From NCBI GenBank assembly GCA_963513935.1, contig OY740772.1:102815340-102879339 (forward strand): 64,000 bases of DNA. Reading direction: 5' to 3'. The DNA is from Aphrophora alni (taxonomy: Eukaryota > Arthropoda > Insecta > Hemiptera > Aphrophoridae). The number at the start of each line of letters is the position of its first letter. Position 1 is the first letter of the stretch. This document shows, piece after piece, positions 11,360-22,689 of this stretch. The translations under genes were made by a program, and so were the position numbers. The notes beneath the pieces are model-generated. The model searched no databases and was not told the DNA's origin. It saw only the letters and a program-made list of their open reading frames with translations.

Positions 11360-12639
11360 CTACAACACACAAATTTGAACATTACTATTTTATATATGAT
11401 AATAGAATATTATTTAACATTTAACCCTTTGCAGGCTAAGTTGGTTACAACCACATATTTTCACTATTTCAATTACAATTTATTTATTAGTCTTAGATAC
11501 AATACAGTTATTGTCCAAGATTTGTTATCACATTATAAATATATTGTTATACAATAAAATACAATAAATATCCACAAACAAGATTTGAATCACACAAAAC
11601 AACAATACATTATATAACAATATCCTATGCACTATATTAACAATAACAATTTTTTTTAAAACTGTCAGCAGTGATGCACAAACTTCTCCATAGAGTAAAG
11701 GCAATAGTAATTGTCTCATGTTGTTTAGGACCTATAGTAATTTATCTTCACCAAATCTGTGTATTCATAAATAGCGCTCCAGGTTGCAATTCTAATGCGG
11801 TAAGTCTTTATTTTGGACGTGTTCTTATAAATAAAGAATTGTTACAAGTATATAAAATGTAAGGTAGAGGGAGTATTTTAAAAGATTTAAATAATGCTTC
11901 TCTGTATAATTAAATTTTAGAAAGCCTCCAATTATCCTAATGGCTTTCTTTGAGAGAAAAAATAATCTAGACACATTCTGAAGAGAGGAATATCCCTAAA
12001 AAACAATTCCATACATCATAAAAAGGTATATTAATCCTTAGTAAGCTGTTATAAGTACCCGATCATTACAATTTGTTTCAGTGCAAATAGACTGCTACTA
12101 ATTTTAGCACTGATATAGTCAATACGAGTCTTCCACGACAGTTTATTTTATTAAGATGTAATAACCAGCTGTTGGGCATTATCAGCATTTGATACACGAT
12201 TGTTATGGTGGGTGAGTGATTTAAAATGGGTGTAACAATAAATAAATCCGACAACTGTAAAGTTCGTGCTGATATGTTTTTTTTGTTACGAAAAACACTA
12301 GTACTGCTAAAATTCATAGCCTAGCCTACTTGTTGAGGTATGTAAGCCAGATGTAATTTTATGTAAATAATCTGTTTAAAAGAAATGTTGTGATTTACTG
12401 CACATATTGCAAATTTACTTTACTCCAGAGGGACTTTTTGAACACTTCAGTTATAAAGTAGCTCAATAAATAATAGAAGAATATGTTTGTAGATACTAGT
12501 TATAAATTTTAAGTATAATAGGAACTATCAGAGAAAAACTTTGATTGACAATACACAAACATCACCTTGTCTTAAAAAGTGCTTATATTTTTCATATATA
12601 CCCAACTAACTGTGGACTTTTTTTTTTTCCTCCTTTTAC

Positions 12640-12885
12640 TTTTGAGGTGAAAAACCTCATGAACATCATTGCCTTTAGAAAATTAATAAAAGAGGATCAA
12701 ATAAAGTACCGCTATCTTTGAATACTCTAAAAAGAACAGGGTCCGAAGAGAAGAAGAGTTCTTCAACAGAAACCCAAAAGGAAAAAGACAGATCTAACCC
12801 AAGACTAGATGAAGAACAGTGTAAAATCCAGCTAGGTTCTTCATAACTGTCATACCCACTTTCAACATACATAAGCCCCTGAGAT
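12640..12885 (+). repeat. R2 dispersed repeat copy
   Basis: The copy starts AGGTGAAAAACCTCATGAAC, runs through CATCATTGCCTTTAG, an ACTCTAAAAAGAACAGGG block and CAGTGTAAAATCCAGCTAGG, and ends AGCCCCTGAG. Comparable order occurs near 23325, 26865, 49580, 55995 and 62405. All are in plus orientation, antisense to PDE9. There is no reading frame common to the copies, so it looks like a SINE-like non-coding repeat. Confidence 0.6.
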
Positions 12886-13001
12886 GATCAATTCATACAA
12901 GATATCTATACACAAGATATTGATAAATATAACAAAGACAACTTAATCGAAACAATAAATTTAATTAATATTCAACAATTATTTAATCCAAATAAACTTA
13001 C

Positions 13002-13239
13002 CATTTGTGCAACACAGAAACAGTGCCTAAAATTGTGAAAAGGTACTTCATTATAGTTCTTGTATACTTGGAACAAGAAATTCCGTAAAATATTCATGTC
13101 AATATTAAATTTAGCAGGTAAGTCAAAGTCTTGATACATGAATTGAAGGAGAAGTATGATTTCCTCATCTTGCCAATCTGTACAGTCGAAGGATGGAAGC
13201 CGTAAGCATTGCCGTACCTCTTCACTGATTTTCTCTTCA
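13002..13239 (-). CDS. PDE9A: PDE9 catalytic domain, exon with HNFRH motif
   Basis: The exon lies between a TTTTTACAG acceptor and an ATG|GTAAGT donor and encodes 79 complete residues after one split-codon base. PDE9 hydrolyses cGMP to 5'-GMP with high affinity. The exon carries the opening of the catalytic domain: the segment LRLPSFDCTDW, a helical stretch ending FMYQDFDLPAKF, then NYNEVPFHNFRHCFCVAQM. Residues 68-72 are HNFRH, which supplies the general-acid histidine and the first metal-binding histidine of class I phosphodiesterases. The sequence matches the human PDE9A segment NNPFHNFRHCFCVAQM closely. The intron after it is phase 0. No stop or frameshift is present. Confidence 0.93.
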
Positions 13240-13414
13240 CTGTAAAAATAAAAAAGACGATGTTATTAAATTAAACATAGTTATTCTTTCTAGTGAAATG
13301 AATTAGAGATAAAATTTCAGATGCTAACCCTTATTGACCATACGACCATATGGCAGGAACTCATAATATACTACACGATTGAAATCGAAAAAAACAGTAA
13401 GAGGAACCTTTACA

Positions 13415-13990
13415 TTTGATCGAACATGTACAATTTTTTTCAGTTTTGGCTCTTCAGGCAACTTTCATTATGGCGATTAGGTCTTGGTTTCGATGTCATA
13501 CCCATATAAATGGGTATGTTTTGTCACCTGTTATGAAGTTCTCTGTATTGTTGTTGAATTCATTTAGCAATTCCCGAACAATTTCCAATATACACAATTT
13601 TTGTTTGAAATTCAGCAATTTCAGAACAAACTTTGCTTCCACACATTTCACACCCAAAACATCCGAAAAAATTTCTTGGGATGAGCGAAATGATATACCG
13701 ACATCATCAGTAAACTCTCTGATAGTGATTGGGCGATCATTCATAATTATTTCTTTCACTTTCTTCACGTTTTCATCGGTTGTTGATGTGTTAGGGCGTC
13801 CAGAGAGGTCGTCATCTTCACAGCCCTCATTGGAACATCTGTCTTAATAGATAGTAGATTCGCCAAAACCCACAGTTAACATTTCAAATCCAGTGCTGCA
13901 CTCTATTAAATTTTTCGTTACTCTTTGATCCTTCTTTTTCGAAAGTAAAAAATCGCCTACCACACCAAAACATTTGTAATGTTTTCAAAT
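13415..13990 (-). mobile_element. Mariner transposase N-terminal half, broken
   Basis: On the minus strand, 13990-13770 reads with frameshifts through FEMLTVGFGEST to DDLSGRPNTSTTDENVKK. 13768-13496 continues in one open frame: MNDRPITIREFTDDVGISF, EIFSDVLGVKCVEAKFVLKL, EIVRELLNEFNNNTENF, then ITGDKTYPF. This is the DNA-binding domain, linker and first catalytic motif of an HTH_48-type (irritans/mauritiana-like) mariner. At that motif the usual TGDE has become TGDK, and a stop follows. The catalytic C-terminus is missing. It sits just 180 bp from the PDE9 exon at 13002-13239. Confidence 0.8.
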
Positions 13991-13999
13991 AAACTAAAC

Positions 14000-15479
14000 A
14001 TTCAAAATGGCTGGAAATGTCAACATTGTCAGGAACATGTGTTGCAACAAGATACAACAAATTTCAAAGAACAAAGCATGTGAAATTCAAAAATTACTGT
14101 TATTTTTGTATCATACCTCTCATAAGATATCAAAAAGTATATTAATTTAAATGTTTAATACACGTTTAAAATTTCTAATCTCATTAGGATCTTAAACATG
14201 TGCAAAAAATAGAAGAATTAATGAACATAACATCTAGCTAGTTAGACTTACCACTCTGTTCTAGACTACTGATACACTAACAGGTCTGTTTATTATAGTG
14301 AACAAAATCAATTTCACTAGATTGACAGATATTGAAATATAACACATCAGTTTTCATAAATATCACAAATTACAGATAGTGTATTCTATACTACTTTTAT
14401 TCTGAAATACAACTAGTGGAATTTAAGAAACTTTAAGTACAATTTGAATTCTTAGTAGTAGCTATATGCAATACACACTTATCCAATATAGAAAAAAAAA
14501 CATGCTATAATGCAGAACAAGAATGTTCACTACTATAAACATTCTTTATTTTTCTTTAAATTGAACCAAAGTGTTTCCCATCAGTTTACTTCATTATAAT
14601 AACTTCCAACACTAATAATTTCAAATTAAAACCTTTAACATTACTGATGTAGTAAACCTACAATCTATTTATATATACAAATATTTTGTGTCAATAAGTT
14701 TAGTATCTAAAAAGGTTTTTATCATTGTTTAATAAATTTCTTGTGGTTTCAACAAATCATTACTTTGATTAAAATTAAATGAAGTATAATTTTATTCTAT
14801 GGTTATGATTATGCAGTTCTGTTAAGATAAGTTATGTTTCTATTATAAAAATAAAATCCATAGTAATGCATAGTTTAATGTTAGTTTCTTTTATTGGTAA
14901 ACATTTAGTTGGTTTTATAGTCTTGGAACTTATATTTAACAAGTAATAATTGATGATTCATTTGTGTTCGGTTCAGATAGTTCTTCTATCTTAATTTATA
15001 GCCCTTCTACTATAGTTAACTGTCAAGATAGTTCTCCAGACTAACACAATGTCCAAGTCCCCAACTCCATTCACTCAACCTTAATGATATGCACTCCCAA
15101 ACCTTCCTTTGAGTATATAAATTGTATTCAAACAAGTACAATACCATTGACCAACTACCGACTGCCTCAGTTTCCTTCACAATAGGCAATCGATATGACA
15201 TATACTTTCAATAATTTGGCAAAGCCTATAGCTATAAAAAAGAAGTTACAAACAAGATCTTCAAAAAAGAATGTTGCGGAAAAATAACTTTAGTGGAACA
15301 AAACCAAACTAAATTCCCTTTAAATATCAGAACACCCATTCCTACCCCAAGATAGCCTACTATAAGATAAACATAATCTTTAAAGAAAGATACAATCTTG
15401 TTGAGCACTGTGGTGAAATTCACAATAATAATTCGAATTGCACTCAGGTTATCATAGTTTTAGGTTTAATTTTATTTCA
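14000..15479. other. Giant-intron segment, nothing recognised
   Basis: AT-rich sequence with short open frames only (for example minus 15016-15201 and 15232-15423). I see no domain, splice-site pair or repeat structure that would support a gene. Confidence 0.4.
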
Positions 15480-15486
15480 GTAGTAG
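15480..15486 (+). repeat. Candidate target-site duplication GTAGTAG (left)
   Basis: GTAGTAG stands directly before the left inverted end and again at 15942-15948 directly after the right inverted end. The sequence is itself a trinucleotide repeat, so some chance similarity is possible. Confidence 0.55.
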
Positions 15487-15941
15487 CAATGACTACATAA
15501 ATACTATAAGACACGACATAGGATAGGGAAATAGTCTACGCTTTACGGGTGCTGTTCGTCACAAGTTTGACACACAGCTATCAGAAAGCGCTAGCAGCAG
15601 GTGCTTGACTGTACGCATCCCACTTGGTTGAGACAGTACAACTGTTGACCTCTCTCTCACTTACTTCCGTCAGCATAGTCAGTGTTGTCAGTTCGTGCGC
15701 TGAGATAAGCGATTCTTGACCTTCCCTCGCATCTCTGGTCCCATATGTGGCATCAGTGCGTTTTCTCTTACCCGCCTGAAACATTGTTTGACCGTAGAGC
15801 CACCTAGCGCCAGTCACATCAACTTCAGATTCTCTAGCAGAGCGACAGCTCCACACCCTAGCGGGTATTGGACAACTCAAGAATAAGCGTAGAATATTTA
15901 ACATGGCCATGTCGTGTCTTATAGTATTTATGTAGTCATTG
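15487..15941. mobile_element. 455-bp element with perfect 33-bp terminal inverted repeats
   Basis: 15487-15519 and 15909-15941 are exact inverted copies, beginning CAATGACTACATAAATACTA and ending in GACACGACAT. A 7-bp GTAGTAG duplication flanks them. The interior is clearly more GC-rich than the surrounding intron and contains a 110-codon minus-strand frame. The terminal sequence does not match a superfamily I can name: it does not begin CAG-G as hAT does, nor CATG as P does, and TTAA is absent. A non-autonomous DNA transposon, possibly with captured sequence, is the simplest reading. Confidence 0.65.
15581..15910 (-). CDS. Unknown 109-codon ORF inside the 455-bp element
   Basis: The frame starts at an ATG that overlaps the right inverted terminus (MAMLNILRLFLSCPIPARVW) and ends AYSQAPAASAF. 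It is rich in Arg, Ser, Thr and Glu in the middle (RSARESEVDV, KRKRTDATYGTRDAREG). No domain is recognisable. It is longer than expected by chance in this AT-rich setting, but the local GC-rich composition raises chance ORF length. It could be a captured gene fragment or spurious. Confidence 0.25.
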   Translation of the reverse strand: MAMLNILRLFLSCPIPARVWSCRSARESEVDVTGARWLYGQTMFQAGKRKRTDATYGTRDAREGQESLISAHELTTLTMLTEVSEREVNSCTVSTKWDAYSQAPAASAF

Positions 15942-15949
15942 GTAGTAGA

Positions 15950-18405
15950 TATGTAAGGTTAGATTTAGTTTATAAGCAAGACCCTCCGATGATGATAACC
16001 ATGTTATCGAAATGTACATCAGGGCATTAAGTGGAAATAATTAAAAAAGAACAATTAATCAGATAATTGTGTTTTATTATGTTTCTAGTGATTGTGGTTA
16101 GGGGAAAATTCGAATTATTATTTTAAAGAAAGAGTTTATTTTCTTTCATGTCGTTTAAAGGCAAAAAACCTTTTGATCATCATTGCCTTCTAAAATAAAA
16201 AAAAAACAACAACATAAAATAAAGATCCTTAGTTTTACTTACATAAGTTACTGCATTTGTTTTAAAAATTCTTTTTCATTATTACCAGTACCGTGCTTTT
16301 TTACCCTTAATTTGTTTTTCCGGATCGGTGGACTGCCACATTAAGCCAGAAAGTTGCAAGCTTGTATTTGTAATAGGTCCCCAAATAAGTTACCTATTAT
16401 ATTCTATATATTACAAACACTTACAATTCACCGACATACTAATCAATATGAAACTTAACCCTACCATTACAGAACTGAACACAATCAATAACAAAATCAC
16501 AAACTCTAACTGTTGCACAATTAATATTTTTTGTAGAATGCAATGACTTGAGACACACCATATAACTGAACAAATTTAATTATTAATATAAAGATCAATG
16601 AAGGTACAAGTTTGTTAGAGTATTTCAAAGGGTTCCCATACAGATGAAAGTTGTCATACATTTCAAAAGGAATCATATCAACGCAGATTTAACGTTCATT
16701 AAACCATTCCTCTACTCGGGGTGGGTAAGCTCTATTTGTAATGTTGTCATGACAACTGTTGCTATGTCAATGTTACATATTTATTTGAAATATTTCTCAT
16801 GTAGAGGATTACAAACTTACATCACGGTATATATAAGACGGAAGTCAATTAAAGAATGTACAATGTATAAAGTACTGTACAAAAGAATATTATTTACGCT
16901 GTTGACTTTTCAATAAAATGAAGTTTGTTAAGAAAATTTCACTGTACATCGGGTATTGATATATTACACATTTATTTAATGAAAACATCGCTTGATGAAT
17001 AGCAATCTATAATATTCATATTCAGTTTTCATAATAACTTAGTCTAACAATGTAGGATATACATGATCACCCATCAAAAGCTAAACAGTTATCGTATGTC
17101 AAATTTAAATTAATTCATTTAAAAAATGGCACAACAACTTTTTTATCAAGGAAGACAAATTTATCATACTGCTTCAAAAACAGCTGTTTTCAATACATGC
17201 ATTGAGATGCTAAAAGCTTCACTTTTGGTTCTAGTGATGAAATATACTATTTTACTCTACTCTTATTAGTACTTCAATTCCTAAACGATGATGAAATCAT
17301 TCCCTAAAATTGTGGTAAGGAGGGTAAGCAGAACACCGTATTTTAATATTAAATTTGGCAGCTGTAGCGCCATCAATACCTAATTTCATAGTAGTGATAT
17401 TGATAAATCAACAGCCAAGCAATCACTATTATACTTATAATTTTCAGCCAGTAAATTTAACTGGGTTTTCTTTATCTGGGTAGAATTTGTGGGAAAAATT
17501 AATTTATACTTTATGATTTCTATGTTTTAAATTTTACTATGTTGGTGTGGTAAATTTTGAGCCACAAAAACAGCTGATAATAAAAACACTGTTGTTTCAG
17601 TTATTCGTTACTTACTTTGAACATCTTAGTATAGCGTATTTCAATTTGAAGTTGATTTTATTCTCATTTACCAACAAATTTTATTGTAAATACATTGTGT
17701 AAATTTTCTTTTTTTTTTACAGGATTTTCAATATTGTTTGTATGTTATCAGTATTTTCTCTAAAGAATAATTATAATTTGTTATTTGTTTTGATGTCATT
17801 TCTGCATGTTATTTTTTTCTTGTGTGTGGCAAGTATAATATATTTTCAAAACACATCGCAATTTTTGAAAATTTATACACTATTTTGTTGTATACTCTAT
17901 ATATTCTTGAAAACTTTATAAAATTCTCCTTCATTTGTATACCTTAGAATTTTAAAAATATAAATGTAACTAGCATCAAGTAAAACAAAACAATAACAAA
18001 TTGGGGGAAAGGTTTAAAAATATATGTAAATCAAATGATAATTTATATTCTTTATATATTTTGCTACTAATAATTTAAATCATTTTCTGGACAATATTAT
18101 AATATGTAACAATGTTTGGTTTAGATGTATTAATTGAATCTTTTTAGATTGAATTTTAAAAGCAACTCCATAGGGAATTGATTTTGAAAATTGTCTTAAG
18201 TTTTTACACACTGAAGGTGAAGTTTTGCATTATAATGATAACTTTGGTTAGTGACTTTTTATAGGTGACATAATTTTTCTTTTAAATATACTTTTCCAAT
18301 AAAATATTTAAACAATAGGGCCTTTAACAAAATATAAGTTCACCCACTTTACTCCATTTTAAACAAAAGAGACAAGATTTTTAACCCCTATAAAATTATT
18401 ACAGG
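15950..18405. other. Giant-intron segment, nothing recognised
   Basis: A head fragment of the R2 repeat (AAGGCAAAAAACCTTTTGAT) lies near 16155-16195. The plus frames at 16328-16546 and 16644-16916 are open but show no family features. The rest is AT-rich unannotated sequence. Confidence 0.4.
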
Positions 18406-18414
18406 ACCGTAATC

Positions 18415-19285
18415 AATATTCTTTTTTACCGTCCAATGATGACTGTTTTGGCTATTCAGTCATTTTCATGTTGTTTGGGCACGTTTTGGTTTCTTTGTAA
18501 AATACAAAAAAGAGTTCATTATTAACACAAAACATTAAAAACAGAACAGTTACATGGACAAATATAGTTTTTTTAACACATTGATATGCAAATACTAAGG
18601 CCCATTATCTTTATATGTATTGTGGATGATGCTCAACAGGTAACTGTGGGAAAGTGTTTGTATCTTCCATTCTTTTTTTAGAACAGTATTATATGAAGCA
18701 TTAGAAACAAAGTTGAGTGTTTCATTTAATAATAGGTGTTTGGTTTAAAATTCTTATATATCTCATTGTTCCAATGCATTCATGTATTTTCCTTATTTTA
18801 CATTGATGCAGTATTTTGAGGGAAACTTCAAACAAGTATTTATGGATTAAATAAAGCAATAAAGCTAAAGTTTCAAAATATTTTAAGAATATAAATGAGC
18901 TACAATTGTTGCCCGATGATGCCGCAAGGTGAAACAATTGTAGTTAATTTATATTATTAAAATATTTTGAAACTTTAAGCTTCATTGCTTTATTTAATCC
19001 TTGATATGGAGTTTCAACAAGAAATATCTGCTGTTACATCAACATTAAAATCAAGTATTTATGATCGTTTTAAATAATACGTTTGGCCAATTTGGATTCT
19101 GTTCTTGTTGAATTCAAATTTTCTTTGGATGATCAGTTAATGTTCTATCTTTGGTGTTAATATTGAACTGTAAGTGTTTTTATATTTGACAAAGGAAACA
19201 AAACTTGCTCAAATAACTTGAAAATGGTTGAATAGCCGAAACGGCCGTCATTGGATAGTAAACAAGTATATTGAAGATGGTAAGT
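18415..19285. mobile_element. Penelope-like inverted pair with nested fold-back
   Basis: The outer pair is a minus-strand motif at about 18430-18475 and a plus-strand motif at about 19212-19256. Both have the order TTGAAAATG, GTTGAATAGCC, GAAACGGCCG, TCATTGG. This is the same family as the palindrome at 57066-57534, so the two ends look like inverted pseudo-LTRs of one element. Inside, 18838-18900 and 18945-19012 form a second fold-back (arms with GTTTCAAAATATTTTAA). Its apex CGATGATGCCGCAAGGTGAA is followed by palindromic CAATTG, a degenerate hammerhead-like core of another family. No coding sequence remains. Confidence 0.55.
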
Positions 19286-19318
19286 CCTATAAGAAGTACT
19301 TTACTACTATCATTATTC

Positions 19319-19711
19319 GGATGGTGGCAACTACAAATTTTACTCCCATAAAAGTCAAAAGCGTGGTACAATAGATATGGTAGAAGTCTCCCGTTGATAT
19401 CTCAAGCGGTTTAAAATTTAGCCAACTCTATCGACTTATTTTTCACTCTGCTATTAAACACAAACACATAAATCTTTTAAATTATTACATCACTTACAGA
19501 TTATTTTGTATAAAATAAAACTGTAAGTGATGTAATAATTCAAAAGAATTCAAAAGACTTATGTGTTTTTGTTTAACAACAAAGTGAAAAATAAATTCTG
19601 ATAAATTGGCTAAATTTTAACGGCTTGAAATATCAACGGGAGACTTATACCACATCTATTATAACACTTATTTGACTTTTTGTGGAGTATAATTTGTAGT
19701 TGCCACCACCC
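19319..19711. mobile_element. Fold-back element, about 181-190-bp arms
   Basis: The arm 19319-19499 and the arm 19521-19711 are inverted copies starting GGNTGGTGGCAACTAC. Shared blocks include TATACCAC-like, GAAGTCTCCCGTTGATAT and ATTATTACATCACTTACAG. The spacer is about 21 bp. A clear target-site duplication was not found. There is no coding sequence. Confidence 0.75.
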
Positions 19712-19719
19712 TTATAGTG

Positions 19720-20460
19720 ATTTTGTATGTTAAAAATCAAACTGTATAACTAAAGGTACTAGAATTTATTCTCCCAAGTTTACATGTCGAAAGTTTTCTG
19801 ACAAGTGATGTACATAATATGCAAACAATTTCAATGTTGAAATTATTACTTTTCTAACAAATGTGAAGATAAAGGAAAACAGAAATAGTAACAATCAAAG
19901 ACAAAAAACCTTTTAAAAAATAATTAAATTATTAGTCCGGTGAACAAATTAAAACCTTCATTTTATGTTGTTAAGTTTAGATTAATTTTCCATTTGTAAA
20001 GATTCAATAATAAAGTGTCGACTTCCTTCACTTTCATAATATATTTTTCAATCATTTACAAAATTTGTAGACTTTTTGACATTGAACAGAATTAGATTTG
20101 TGAACATAACTGAAACGGCATTGCACTTTTGTGATATTTTATATACAATTTTTTAATATAATTTGTTGTTAGTGAATTTAGATTATAACCATGTACCTGA
20201 CCTGAGTTATGTTTAGTTTCATCTGTACAGTGCTTCATAACCCAAAGGAATGGACCAATTTTAATCTCTTTTTGTACATGGTCATACTTTGATATATTTT
20301 TCTTTTCTTCAAAAACTTCCTCAAAATTTTGATTGTTGTAATGAAATTTTAATAAAAAGTAGCCTCTAATAATCATAATGAACCAAAAAGACAGTTCGGG
20401 TGTTATAAGTACAGATAAAACCAAAAAGTGGTGATGATATCTAGTCCACTAAAAACAAGT
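19720..20460. other. Giant-intron segment, nothing recognised
   Basis: A minus frame at 20092-20424 is open for 110 codons but has no recognisable domain. I see no other structure. Confidence 0.35.
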
Positions 20461-20590
20461 TGGTATCATAGTACTTACCTAGCCAGATCGTACAGTGTAA
20501 AACAATCAACTCCTTTGAATGTAACACCCAATACTTGGTTTTCTCGGAATTGTAATATTGTTAGACCAAAGGGTCTCCCCCAATATAGTA

Positions 20591-21006
20591 CAGTGAAATA
20601 AGACGAAAATTGTGGTGAAAAGTGTTGTATCAATTAAGTGCTTTTTTTTTCTTTTTCGATTTTATGTATAAAGATGAGACGCTAACTAATTTTGTGAGTT
20701 TTTTTGTGCATGGCTTCGCGAGAAAAGTGGCAAAAAACGCATTGTTGACGTTTTTCGAGTGCATCGCTTCACTATTTATTTAATATCTCCGGCACCAGGG
20801 GTCGTGGAAAAATTTTTAAAAATGGAAAATGACCATTATGAAATAGACTATCGATCCATAAGGTAGGATTACTTAAAGAAATCATCCTAACCCCAAAAAA
20901 ACCATTTCTCGCACTTTTTGTTTTACTTAATTAGCGATATTTAAAGGAAAAATTATTGAATTTTTTTTCAAAATTTGGGAAAACGTATTTTTATGTCGGT
21001 AACTCA

Positions 21007-21048
<42 letters not shown>

Positions 21049-21893
21049 TAATTATTTTTCCACTCGCAATCGGCATTTTTCGGCAAAAATTGAAGTGCCC
21101 GCCATTTTTGGTAAAAGTATGGTAAAAAAAAAAATTCATCATCTCAAAATGTAGGGTTTGATATGTACTTTTGTCTAAGGTAACCCAAACGTTTGTTGTC
21201 TTATAAAAAGTGCCCATTTTTAGGGATTAAAAAATATTTTTTTCAATTTTTATTTTTTTGGTTTTTTATGTATATTGCATTATTATTGCTTTTTTTTCTT
21301 TTCAGAAAAATGCACTTTAGTCTAATAATTTGTCCCCCCTCTGTAAATAAAAAACATTTTCTAAAAAAAGAATTAAGCATTAATAATGCACTATACATAA
21401 AAAAAAATTCAAAAAAATATAAATATAAATTTTTTTTTTTAATCCCTAAAAATAGGCACTTTTTATAAGACAACAAACTTTTGGGTTACCTTAGACAAAA
21501 GTACATATCAAACCCTACATTTTGAGATGATGAATTTTTTTAAGTAATCCTACCTGATGGATCGATAGTCTATTACTCTATTTCATCATGGTCATTTTCC
21601 ATTTTTTTAAGTAATCCTACCGATCGATAGATAAGTAATGGATCGATAGTCTATTTCATCATGGTCATTTTCCATTTTTTTTCCACGACCCCTGGTGCCG
21701 GAGATATTAAATAAATAGTGAAGCGATGCACTCGAAAAACGTCAACAATGCGTTTTTTGCCACTTTTCTCGCGAAGCCATGCACAAAAAAACTCACAAAA
21801 TTAGTTACTGTCTCATCTTTATGCATAAAATCAAAAAAGAAAAAAAAATGCACTTAATTGATACAACACTTTAAAATAATTATAATTTCACTG
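20591..21893. mobile_element. 1.3-kb TA-flanked fold-back (Tc1/mariner-like MITE)
   Basis: The ends are inverted copies beginning CAGTGAAAT, each preceded by TA, which fits Tc1/mariner-type insertion (CAGTG termini, TA duplication). Long inverted arms follow: 20615-20880 pairs with 21560-21870, including CACCAGGGGTCGTGG and GCATGGCTTCGCGAGAAAAG. An inner hairpin spans about 21125-21545, so a single strand could fold nearly end to end. The right arm carries an internal direct duplication of about 45 bp (ATCGATAGTCTATT block at about 21560 and 21642). Two mirror-image reading frames at 21193-21468 (plus) and 21243-21476 (minus) are by-products of the palindrome, not genes. Confidence 0.75.
21005..21045. 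repeat. (AT)n microsatellite inside the fold-back element
   Basis: About 20 AT units sit in the unpaired left part of the 20591-21893 element, outside the inner hairpin. Confidence 0.9.
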
Positions 21894-22016
21894 TACTAGT
21901 AGTGTAAGTTTACAAAAGATTTATTTATTTTTCAAAGTTAGTTCTACAGTATTTGTAAAAATTTTTAGTGATAGGTGAAAAAATGTGATATTCATATCGT
22001 TATGAGATTCTACAAG

Positions 22017-22300
22017 GTTGAGCCACCAACGTGAGCGTAGCGAGTGGAAACACCTTTACATATTTATATTCAAGGCCTGCTAGGTACAAGACACTGTTAC
22101 GAGCAATATAAAGCCCATTAAGGCCTAGCTGATGTCAAGTAGTAGTATACACAATTAAGTTTAGGAAACATATTTTAACCAAACTTACCCCTTAATCTAC
22201 CAACTTTTGTATTTACATTAAGAGGATCTTTGTTACTACCATTTTACGATGGAGCTGGGTAAGTACCTTGATGGCACTCATCAACTTGTTTTAAAATGTC
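22017..22300 (+). repeat. R1 dispersed repeat, forward, 3' part
   Basis: It has GAGCGTAGCGAGTGGAAAC, then GATGTCAAGTAGTAGTATAC, an AACTTACCCC block, and the terminal GGGTAAGTACCTTGATGGCA with TCATCAACTT. The same order occurs near 45460-45640, 52270-52520 and 54200-54440. Confidence 0.6.
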
Positions 22301-22689
22301 ATAATTGTAATTTTATTATTGTGACATTGCTGTTTCATGCTTTGCTTATTTCAAGCACAGATATTTGTTTTTTCTTAATTTGCTGGCATATTGTTAATTT
22401 TCCTTTAATCTTCTAAATGTCTGCCTTTCATTTAACAGTGAATAATGGATCCCCATCGGAACGTGTGACAGCTCCTGGATTTGAGCTGACAGTTTATAAA
22501 GACATTTTAAATTTAAAGGTTTAGCTTAGGAAAGGCTGGGGAGGAAATACATTGCTGGGAATAACTCTGTTATTGATCATACACAGTTGTAATTTGTACA
22601 ATGCAATGTAAAAATAAAAATACATATATTGATAAACATACTAGTGCTCTGTTCAGTCCTTATTATTTAAAGGCAAACATCATTGTTTT

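Noticed and set aside
13416..13847. The 143-codon plus-strand frame, the second longest in the window
   Set aside because: It is the antisense shadow of the mariner transposase remnant on the minus strand.
21193..21476. Two overlapping opposite-strand frames of 91 and 77 codons with near-identical starts
   Set aside because: They are mirror images produced by the inner hairpin of the 20591-21893 fold-back.
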